The notes under the pieces were generated by a model. The model ran no database searches, was not told the origin of the DNA, and saw nothing but the letters and a program-made list of their open reading frames with translations. DNA of 64,000 nt from Candida dubliniensis CD36 (taxonomy: Eukaryota > Ascomycota > Pichiomycetes > Serinales > Debaryomycetaceae), in contig NC_012867.1 of NCBI RefSeq assembly GCF_000026945.1, positions 682,001 to 746,000 of the forward strand, written 5' to 3'. Shown one piece after another: positions 56,829 through 64,000 of the stretch; positions within the stretch are counted from its first letter, which is position 1; each line of letters starts with the position of its first letter. The translations under genes were made by a program, and so were the position numbers.

Positions 56829-59750
56829 ATGCTACGATTTAAAGCTAGGGTGAGAACATTTGCCACATCACTGGCTGTGCTTGAGAAGAAAAGTTTTTCA
56901 AAAACACTCCTACTTCCGAAAACAGATTTTGGTCCAAAAATTCCGAGAGGAGATATACGAGAAGCGTTGATCAAACAACTGTCTCAAGATATCTACAAAT
57001 GGCAGAAAGAAAACAAAGCTAATAAAGGTGAGTTTGTTTTGCACGATGGTCCACCTTATGCTAATGGTGATTTGCATTTGGGACACGCCTTGAACAAAAT
57101 CACTAAAGATATTATCAATCGTTTTGAGTTGCTTTTCCACGATCGATTAATCAAGTACATACCAGGTTGGGATTGCCATGGATTACCCATTGAAATGAAA
57201 GTGGAGACATTGGGTAAAAAATATGAATCGGCTATAGAAATCAGAAAGGCATGCAGAGAGTGGGCCAACACGATGATAAACAAGCAAAGGGAACTGTTCA
57301 AAGAATACGCCATTATGACAGACTTTGACAAACCTTACATCACTATGAATCATGACTATGAAATAAATCAGCTAAAAGTATTTTCTAAGCTTATTGAGAA
57401 TGGTTTGTTATCACAACAACTCAAGCCTGTATGGTGGGGATGTGACACGCAAACCGCTTTGGCAGAAGCTGAATTGGAGTATAATGAGAAACACCGATCA
57501 GTTGCCGTACATGTAAAATTTCCGGTTGTAAGTGAGAATCTTTATAAATATATCGAACTGAAGGGTCACACTGTTGGATTTGGAAAATTAAAACTCTTGA
57601 TTTGGACATCCACCCCATGGACGATACCATTGAATAGAGCAATTTGCGTAAACAATAATATGATATACACATTAATACAAAATGAGTCCGAAGCTTTGGT
57701 GGTAGCTAAAAGTTTAGTTGAACAAGTCTTGAAGATTGATCCGAACTACAAAATTGCGAATATTGATATTCCGGGTTCAGTGTTAACAGGCACTTTTTAC
57801 ACTAACCCTGCTTCAAATAGCTCAGAAGAATACCCAGTCTTGCATGGTGACCATGTGATCGAAACTGCGGGTACAGGCTTGGTTCATAATGCTCCAGCTC
57901 ATGGCCGAGAAGATTATATTGTTGGAAGAAAACATGGGTTGAGCGTAGAATCAGCAGTTGACAATAATGGTAAATATATTGCAAAATATTTACCACCAGG
58001 CTTTCAAAAATTAGGCGATGCAAAGGTGACAGACGTCAAGACCAACGTAATATGTGCCAATATATTGAATGAAAATGGTATGCTTTTCCATCTTGATAAG
58101 AAATTTGTTCATTCGTACCCCTATGATTGGAGGTCTAAAACACCAGTGATTCAACGTGCAACTCCGCAGTGGTTTGTCAACGTTGAGAAAATCAAACCAT
58201 ATGCCAAAGAAGCACTCTCTAAGGTTGAGTTTTACCCGCAATCAGGGAGTAATAGATTAACACTGTTTGTTGAAAATAGAAGCGAATGGTGCATTTCCCG
58301 ACAGCGAGTTTGGGGTGTGCCGCTTCCAATTGTTTATGAGCAAGCTAGCGGTGAAGCAGTTTTAGATTTGAAATTGATTAATTATATTATTGAGAAAATA
58401 GACGAATTTGGAACTGACGAATGGTTCGTTGAAGAAACAGATATTTCCAGGTGGCTCCCAGATGAGATGGATGGTCTGAAGTATTTTAAAGGAAAAGACA
58501 CTATGGATGTATGGTTTGATTCAGGAACTTCTTGGAGCACTTTGAAGTCATCGCTCCAAGAATGTGCCACCATTAGCGAACCACTAGCAGACATTTATTT
58601 GGAGGGGAGCGATCAACATAGAGGGTGGTTTCAATCCTCCTTGTTGAACAAGATCATTTATTCGGGATCTAATGGAACTTCGTTTCAGCCAGTGGCACCG
58701 TTCAAGAAAGTAATCACACATGGGTTTATAACTGATGGCAAAGGTCAAAAAATGTCAAAGTCCTTGGGCAATGTTTTCTCGCCACGAGAAGCAATTGAAG
58801 GATGTAAAAAGCCTTTAACGCCGTATCTTGGCACAGACGGTTTACGATTGTGGGTTGCTTCTTCAAATTATAAACAAGACGTCAGTTTTAGTCCTGAAGT
58901 TCTTACTCGAGTATCTGAAGTTGCTAAGAAGTACAGGGTCACCTTTAAGTACTTGTTGGGTAATTTGCATGACTTCGAGGTTCCTGTTGAATATGACCAA
59001 ATGAATGCATTGGATAAATATATTTTACATACATTATTCAAGTTGCAACAGGCGTGTCTTGACTTTTACCACGATTTTAACTTTTCACGTGTGGTAAGCT
59101 CCATAAACACGCATGTAAACTCGATTTCTAGTGCTATATACTTTGATGTGTCCAAAGACTGTTTGTATACCGATTCAGCTGATTCAGTTAGAAGAAGATC
59201 TATACAGACTGTGCTTAATGAAATGATGAAGACATATTTGGGGTTATTGGCACCAATACAACCTCTTTTAACCCAAGAGGTTTGGTCAGAGTATGTCAAA
59301 TTCGCTAATTTAAAGGAGGATTCTGTGTTTAAAGTGGATAGCGAGTTTTTCAAGTTAGGCGTGAAGTATGAGAATGAAGCCGTGGAAAAATCCTTTAATG
59401 AATTTTTAGAATTGAGAGACGATATATTTAGAAGCATCGAGAGTTTAAAGCAACAGAAATTTTTCAAAAACAAGTTGGAGCTTGAGGTATTATTGTCTGT
59501 CAAAGAAGGTACACATATATGTCTGTTTTTGAGAGAAAACTCGTCATACCTCGATGACTTATTTTTGGTTTCCAGTGTGAAATTAGTTGATGGTGATTTG
59601 GATTACACATACAGAGTAAATGGTGAACCTGTTCTGATAAGAATTCAGCACTCATCAAAATGCAAGTGTCCCAGATGTTGGAAGTATACTTCAGAGTCTC
59701 CAGAAATTTTATGTGAGAAATGTGACAAAGTTGTAGAAACATTGAACTAG
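56829..59750 (+). CDS. ISM1: Ism1, mitochondrial isoleucyl-tRNA synthetase
   Basis: Class I isoleucyl-tRNA synthetase charging mitochondrial tRNA-Ile. It has 973 residues (S. cerevisiae 1002). N-terminus MLRFKARVRTFATSLAVLEK is a typical presequence. The HIGH motif is in PPYANGDLHLGHALNK near 75-90. The editing (CP1) domain has LIWTSTPWTIPLNRAI and GTGLVHNAPAHGREDY. WCISRQRVWGVPLPIVYE and DVWFDSGTSW follow, with KMSKSLGN near 641. A C-terminal zinc knuckle has CPRCW and CEKC, as in bacterial/mitochondrial IleRS. Divergent from KU80 over 239 bp. Confidence 0.96.
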   Translation: MLRFKARVRTFATSLAVLEKKSFSKTLLLPKTDFGPKIPRGDIREALIKQLSQDIYKWQKENKANKGEFVLHDGPPYANGDLHLGHALNKITKDIINRFELLFHDRLIKYIPGWDCHGLPIEMKVETLGKKYESAIEIRKACREWANTMINKQRELFKEYAIMTDFDKPYITMNHDYEINQLKVFSKLIENGLLSQQLKPVWWGCDTQTALAEAELEYNEKHRSVAVHVKFPVVSENLYKYIELKGHTVGFGKLKLLIWTSTPWTIPLNRAICVNNNMIYTLIQNESEALVVAKSLVEQVLKIDPNYKIANIDIPGSVLTGTFYTNPASNSSEEYPVLHGDHVIETAGTGLVHNAPAHGREDYIVGRKHGLSVESAVDNNGKYIAKYLPPGFQKLGDAKVTDVKTNVICANILNENGMLFHLDKKFVHSYPYDWRSKTPVIQRATPQWFVNVEKIKPYAKEALSKVEFYPQSGSNRLTLFVENRSEWCISRQRVWGVPLPIVYEQASGEAVLDLKLINYIIEKIDEFGTDEWFVEETDISRWLPDEMDGLKYFKGKDTMDVWFDSGTSWSTLKSSLQECATISEPLADIYLEGSDQHRGWFQSSLLNKIIYSGSNGTSFQPVAPFKKVITHGFITDGKGQKMSKSLGNVFSPREAIEGCKKPLTPYLGTDGLRLWVASSNYKQDVSFSPEVLTRVSEVAKKYRVTFKYLLGNLHDFEVPVEYDQMNALDKYILHTLFKLQQACLDFYHDFNFSRVVSSINTHVNSISSAIYFDVSKDCLYTDSADSVRRRSIQTVLNEMMKTYLGLLAPIQPLLTQEVWSEYVKFANLKEDSVFKVDSEFFKLGVKYENEAVEKSFNEFLELRDDIFRSIESLKQQKFFKNKLELEVLLSVKEGTHICLFLRENSSYLDDLFLVSSVKLVDGDLDYTYRVNGEPVLIRIQHSSKCKCPRCWKYTSESPEILCEKCDKVVETLN

Positions 59751-60083
59751 ATGAATTTTAGAACACATAGTTGTAAATAGTCCTGTCTTGTATATAGTAT
59801 AGACATACATAGATATATGCTGTTATTGCGTCTTGGAACTTTATATGAATACTTTCCATTTAGTTGTTAAAAGCGTCTTTCAGGTTAATGGTCGTGTCCC
59901 TTTGTCTTTACAAACAGGAATTTGAACTTCATAGTAACAACATTCTCAAATTAGCTTGAAAAAACAAAAAAAAAAAAAAAAAAAAAACACTAAAGTCTTT
60001 GGAATTCAAATCACTACGTGCTTGTGACTATTATATTTGTTTATGTCTATTGTTTTCCTATAATATTAGTTGAGTCAAAGACA
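59751..60083. promoter_or_regulatory. Spacer with A22 run upstream of the unassigned gene at 60084
   Basis: 333 bp; 22 A at 59966-59987. The frame of the downstream gene extends to 60018 without ATG. No gene or RNA recognised. Confidence 0.5.
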
Positions 60084-61022
60084 ATGTCTTCTGTTAGAAA
60101 GATTGCTGCATATTTGGAGAGAAAGGAAGATTTAACCCAACAATATAACAGTTTGAAAGAAGCGTTCAAAGATGAACCAGATTACGAAGGGTTGATAAAT
60201 GTGTTTGAAATTTTGAAGTTTTTAGATGAATTGATTTATGAGTATCATGTCCATAAATCTTATCTTCAAAGTACTAAGGGACCAATCAATGATTTTGAGC
60301 GGAAATTGTTGGGGGAAATGGAAAAAACTATTAAGCAGTTGGAAGACGATGTCAGTTTACCATATTTAATAGAAAATGCTCAGAATTTAGCATTGATCAG
60401 AAGAGAGCTATTTGAGAATGCACATGAAGGAGGACGACTAATCCATGCTTATGAATTACAAAATCCGTCGTCTAAGATGATGATTAGATCAAGTCAACCA
60501 CTTTCTCCATCCTCCGTGTCATTGAATCTGTCACCTTCCAGTAAGCTGTCTCAGTCCCAATCTAAGTCCCCATTACGATTGTCGAATAATCCCCTGGAGC
60601 AGTATCTGTTGAGACAAATTCCTAAAGATATACAAAATCCTGCAAGAGCAATGACATGGTCCAAGCGATGCACAGAGATTGTGTTCGAGGCAGGCAAATT
60701 GAACGGAACTCGAACACAAAAGTATGACTACATCAGTTCACAAATTGAAAAAGAATTTGGATATCAATTTAGAGCACACTTTTCTCGTTATTTGTATTTA
60801 CATTATATTGAAGGCGATGCTGCAAAGTTTCGGGCAGATTTTGACAAAGCATATACCAAATATATGAATTTACCCACAGATAAGGCAAGTGAATTGATAG
60901 AGAAAGAGCTCCAAGTACACAGAAACGTTTGTAGATATGGCATCTGGTTACGAGAGATATTTCAAAGAACCTATGGGAAAATAACAGAGCCGGCCGAAAA
61001 TTTTTCATATGCAAATTACTAA
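60084..61022 (+). CDS. Protein of unknown function with helical N-terminus and conserved-looking C-terminal domain
   Basis: 312 residues from the first ATG. I do not recognise the family. Residues 1-135 are helical and charged (KIAAYLERKEDLTQQYNSLK; LDELIYEYHVHKSYLQ). A Ser/Pro-rich linker (150-195, with SPSS, SPLR and SKSP sites) follows. The C-terminal part (200-305) looks like a folded, aromatic-rich helical domain: AMTWSKRCTEIVFEAGKLNG, FGYQFRAHFSRYLYLHYIEG, YGIWLREIFQRTYGK. No membrane segment, signal or known catalytic motif. Codon use and length leave little doubt it is a gene. It converges with NOT4, 45 bp apart. Confidence 0.75.
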   Translation: MSSVRKIAAYLERKEDLTQQYNSLKEAFKDEPDYEGLINVFEILKFLDELIYEYHVHKSYLQSTKGPINDFERKLLGEMEKTIKQLEDDVSLPYLIENAQNLALIRRELFENAHEGGRLIHAYELQNPSSKMMIRSSQPLSPSSVSLNLSPSSKLSQSQSKSPLRLSNNPLEQYLLRQIPKDIQNPARAMTWSKRCTEIVFEAGKLNGTRTQKYDYISSQIEKEFGYQFRAHFSRYLYLHYIEGDAAKFRADFDKAYTKYMNLPTDKASELIEKELQVHRNVCRYGIWLREIFQRTYGKITEPAENFSYANY

Positions 61023-61067
61023 ATATTATTGTACTATGTATTAAATATATATTTGTAAGAGTTGAAC

Positions 61068-61401
61068 TTATCTTTTCCCACTCATCAACTGAGTTAACAA
61101 TTGCGAACTAGACGAAGGTAAAGCTGATCCGGTATTTGGCATATCTGAGGAAGTGGCAACATCTTTTCCAGCAAACAAACCAGGAGGAGGTGGAGTTGAG
61201 GTGTTTACTCTATCCGAAGTTTTCAATATATTCAATTGATGTGGCTGATGTTGTTGCTGTTGCTGTTGAAGTTGTCGTTGTTGCTGTTGCTGGAGTTGTT
61301 GTTGATGTTGCAATTGGAGTAGCAAAAGCTGTTGTTGTGCCTGTTTCTGCTGCTCGTCATTTTTGTTTTGTTGTAATTGAGCTACCTGTAATGCTGGCGT
61401 T

Positions 61402-61434
<33 letters not shown>

Positions 61435-62893
61435 TGTTGTTGTTGGCGTTGCAATATGGCTTGCTGTTGCGTAATTGGGTGGTTTTGATATGCTAAATGG
61501 TAGTTCTTTATAGGTCTCAAAAGAAATCTCTCAATTACTTCACGTGCTATGACTTTTTCGTCTTCAAGTTGAGTGTCATTCAGGAAGTTACCTTTAAAGG
61601 AAAATAAAGGCAATACTTTCCCGTTTTCGCAACCCTTGAAGCGTATGTTTCTTATATCTTCCAAACCCCTTAATTGTTCAGTAGTTGTTTCGACAAACTT
61701 GAATACTGAATTATCACCTGAATCCAATTCATCAGGAACCAAAGCGTTGTTAGCTTTTGTAGTCTTTGAACGAGGCTTAATTTCTTTCTTCTGTTGTTGC
61801 TTTTGATCACGAGCGATCTCACCTAATGTAGGGAATGCTGCTGAATTTGCCAATGGAATATTATTATTGACCAAAGGAGAATTGCTTCCAGAAGTGGTTC
61901 CAGGAGCTGCCCAATGAGCTGTGGATGGCAAATGTTCTTTGTGGACTTCGTGGTGGTCATCATCAGAAACAGTGTGGTTAGTTTGGCCACTACTACTAGA
62001 TTCTTCACCAAATGAGGTTGTATGACTTCTTGCTGTCATTCCCATCTTGATACCTTGTTGTGTAGACAAGTCTTTTCGGGTATATGAATCGGCTTCTTCA
62101 CCAGGTTCATGTAAAAACATACAATTTGGATTTGGACAAGGTTGGCCTCTTAAATATGATGAGCAATATTTAGTTGTACCATGAGCAGCACGCAAAACTC
62201 TTCCATCGCATAACGACCCATCCAATTCTGTAATACATTTCAAGGCATCCTCCTTTCTGGTAAAAGTCACATAAACCACCAATCCGGGATTTTGGTGATG
62301 ATGAGTTGATGTTTGCGTTGTGGGAGTTTTCTTATTTATGACAATCTTAGAGATTTTACCATATTGTCCAAAATATTTGTCTGATCGTAAAACTGAGTGT
62401 AAATCATCGGGATTACAAGGGGGGTTCAATCCTGTCACATAGACCAAGTTTTTTTGAACTACTCTCAATCCTGCCAAATGCTTCTTGTTGACCATCTCCA
62501 TCTCTTTCTTTTCCTTTTCCTTCTGCTTCTTTTCACGGTCACGTTTCTCCTTTTTCAATTGCATTAATTTGTACTCCTCTGCACTTACTGTCTTATATTC
62601 TACACTTTCATCATCGTATAGTCTTCTGCAACCTGGACATCTTCCATTCAATTCCGGATTCTGTCTGATGTTATTATAACAAAATTGACAAATCTGATAT
62701 CCACATGGACAAGGCTTGAAATTTTTGTCAGAAATATCCATTTCTTCCACACATAATGGGCTATATACAATTATATATGTTAGTACAATTTTGAACTTAA
62801 AAAGTCGTATTGAATTAATTGTGCTCTATTAAACCAAACATACCAGTATTCTTCTTCATCATCACTGATGAAAGTATCGTCGGCTTGAATCAT
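61068..62893 (-). CDS. NOT4: Not4/Mot2, RING E3 ubiquitin ligase of the Ccr4-Not complex
   Basis: E3 ligase of Ccr4-Not that ubiquitinates ribosomal protein eS7 and links translation stalls to mRNA decay. CDS is 62893-62844 joined to 62760-61068, giving 580 residues (S. cerevisiae 587). Splicing creates the C4C4 RING start YCPLCVEEMD (Cys17, Cys20); CPCGYQICQFCYNNI and CPGCRRLYDD follow. A coiled coil leads to an RRM (about 118-205, NLVYVTGLNPPCNPDDLHSV), then a C3H1 finger CSSYLRGQPCPNPNCMFLH. The C-terminal half is low-complexity with two Gln-rich regions. Confidence 0.95.
61404..61430 (-). repeat. (CAG)9 run within a poly-Gln stretch of NOT4
   Basis: On the coding (minus) strand, nine CAG codons plus neighbouring CAA/CAG codons encode about 15 glutamines. 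A second, more mixed Gln-rich block is encoded at about 61245-61330. Pure CAG runs are prone to length change. Confidence 0.85.
62761..62843 (-). other. NOT4: Intron of NOT4 (83 nt)
   Basis: Donor GTATGT from 62843, branch TACTAAC (in TTGTACTAACATA), acceptor TATATAG ending at 62761. It splits the TGC codon of the first RING cysteine (TG|C). The branch-site TAA is in frame with exon 1. Confidence 0.93.
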
Positions 62894-63161
62894 GATTACT
62901 TAGTTTTGTGTAGGTGTGTGAACGTAATGAGTATTGTTTGAAAGATTTGCCATCCGACAAGCCCAAATAACCAGAAAATAAAAATCGATTTCAATATATA
63001 CAAGAATCGAGAGAAGAAAAAAATTCTCAACATATGGTCGTGTGTAGGTCAACATTAGAAACCAATACTGAAAAAAAAATCATCTTATTCATCTATCTAC
63101 ACTTCTAAAAATCTTTAACATACCAAGCATTCGATAAACTTGGCTTCATACGTCAGCAAAC

Positions 63162-63515
63162 ATGTCATTTTTTGTTGAATTATGGGAATCTGTTTTCACG
63201 CCAGGTACTACGCCCGCATTAATTACAGCCACACATGTCTCCTTCATCTTGTTGATAATATCGTTGTTGGTATTAATTTTTCTTACAAAATCTATACATT
63301 TTATTAATTTATTGGTCATAGCGGTGTTATTATATGCGTCAGTGTTTTGGTTTATCAATGAATTGCAGCAAGTGAAATTGAAAAGTAATGACGAATTGTC
63401 TAAAAAAGAACTGGAGAATCACAGTAAAGCGGGGAAATTGTCAGCAGATGCCACTGAATCCTCCAAAACCACAGCAACCCCGGAAGACATTAAGCCTAAA
63501 AAGAGAAAGGTATAA
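63162..63515 (+). CDS. PKR1: Pkr1, V-ATPase assembly factor of the ER
   Basis: Small ER membrane protein that, with Vma21, Vma12 and Vma22, helps assemble the V0 sector of the vacuolar ATPase. It has 117 residues (S. cerevisiae 122). The start FFVELWESVFTPGTTPALI followed by ATHVSF is nearly identical to the yeast protein. There are two membrane segments (about 24-43 and 47-65) and a WFINELQQVKLKSNDEL block right after. The C-terminus is a charged tail ending KPKKRKV. Divergent from NOT4 over 268 bp. Confidence 0.95.
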   Translation: MSFFVELWESVFTPGTTPALITATHVSFILLIISLLVLIFLTKSIHFINLLVIAVLLYASVFWFINELQQVKLKSNDELSKKELENHSKAGKLSADATESSKTTATPEDIKPKKRKV

Positions 63516-63667
63516 ACTCAAGTGTAGCTTGTGATGTGAGTGGGTGTGTTTGTAGATCTTTTCCAAATGTACATAAAGTTTGTATTATATTATCAAGAAA
63601 AAAAAAAAAAAAAAAATACAGATCAGCATTAGTTGCATCGAATCTCTTTGTATTGCACTCCTTTCCG

Positions 63668-64000
63668 ATGAGCTTCAGAGATGCATTTCAACAATACATA
63701 GACCACCCTGAAAAACACGACATTGTTGTCTTCTACGACGAGAATGTGATTATTATCAAAGATATATTCCCCAAATCGACCAGACACTTGCTAGTCATTC
63801 CCCGAAACCGCCAGGTAAGCAGAACCCATCCGCTAGATGCATTCTGCACAGACTATCCAGAATTCTCCGGAGACAAGCTCTACAAAATGGTGCTGGAATA
63901 TGTTGAGAAAGCAAAGGATCTTATCGTTGATGAATTGCTACATTACTCTGATGTGAAGGACAAGTCCCAACTTCTGGAGTTCAGAAACACGTTCATCAAC
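63668..64000 (+). CDS. HNT3: Hnt3, aprataxin-type DNA deadenylase (3' part outside window)
   Basis: HIT-family hydrolase that removes AMP from abortively ligated DNA 5' ends. 111 codons are visible. The start SFRDAFQQYIDHPEKHD, then IIIKDIFPKSTRHLLVIPRN and QVSRTHPLDAF match the N-terminal part of the aprataxin HIT domain. The HxHxHxx catalytic triad and the C-terminal zinc finger would lie beyond the edge. The frame is open to the end of the window. A CAGGTAAGC at 63812-63820 resembles a splice donor but the reading frame continues through it with conserved sequence. PKR1 lies 152 bp upstream. Confidence 0.88.
   Translation, partial: MSFRDAFQQYIDHPEKHDIVVFYDENVIIIKDIFPKSTRHLLVIPRNRQVSRTHPLDAFCTDYPEFSGDKLYKMVLEYVEKAKDLIVDELLHYSDVKDKSQLLEFRNTFIN

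Noticed and set aside
63812..63820. Splice donor-like CAGGTAAGC inside HNT3
   Set aside because: The reading frame continues with sequence conserved in aprataxin (SRTHP), so the site is coding.
1..64000. tRNA genes, LTRs, transposons, CRISPR or phage-like elements
   Set aside because: Reading both strands of the spacers I found no convincing B-box/cloverleaf, terminal repeats with target duplications, or regularly spaced repeats.

Overview
The window is yeast nuclear DNA from the Candida albicans group (C. albicans or a very close relative such as C. dubliniensis). The evidence is AT-rich spacers full of long A/T runs, densely packed intron-poor genes, the few introns using GTATGT (or GTAAGT) / TACTAAC / AG signals, and a gene order (MLC1-SMC5-MSE1 ... 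DPS1 ... IME2) that I recall from C. albicans. The species call is recognition, not a database result. If it is right, CTG codons are read as serine. I see no transposon, LTR, CRISPR array, viral sequence or tRNA gene.

Left part (1-22 kb): a Zn2Cys6 regulator of the Ert1 type cut by the window edge (102-nt intron), ARC1, DOM34, a Tim17/22/23-like membrane protein, MLC1 (coding exon 1 is only the ATG), SMC5, MSE1, a probable MPM1, VPS55, SYN8, IMH1, TYW3, DPS1 and GTR2. Between GTR2 and POP1, on the minus strand, lies an apparent U1 snRNA gene of about 244 nt. It has the AUACUUACCU 5' end, a U1-70K-type stem-loop, the U1A-type AUUGCAC loop and an Sm site.

Middle (22-46 kb): POP1, SSU72, ATG4, SQS1, JJJ1, an unassigned serine-rich protein, a 2.5-kb gene-free divergent spacer, a TANGO2 homologue, a Dal5-family transporter, and two related dehydrogenases in inverted orientation on either side of the meiotic-type kinase IME2.

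Right part (46-64 kb): a ZC3H3/Red5-like CCCH protein rebuilt here from three exons including a 38-nt microexon, RQT4, SLD2, ATP25, UTP11, KTI12, MTG1, KU80, ISM1, an unassigned protein, NOT4 (intron splits the first RING cysteine codon), PKR1 and the start of HNT3.

There is no operon-like logic, but themes recur. Translation and tRNA: ARC1, DOM34, MSE1, DPS1, TYW3, KTI12, RQT4, ISM1, NOT4. Mitochondrial expression: MSE1, ISM1, MTG1, ATP25. RNA processing: U1, POP1, SSU72, SQS1, the CCCH protein, UTP11. Genome maintenance: SMC5, SLD2, KU80, HNT3. SMC5 and SLD2 carry ACGCGT boxes in their upstream regions, consistent with G1/S control. CDS coordinates start at the first plausible ATG; where a longer open frame runs upstream from a non-ATG codon I trimmed it.
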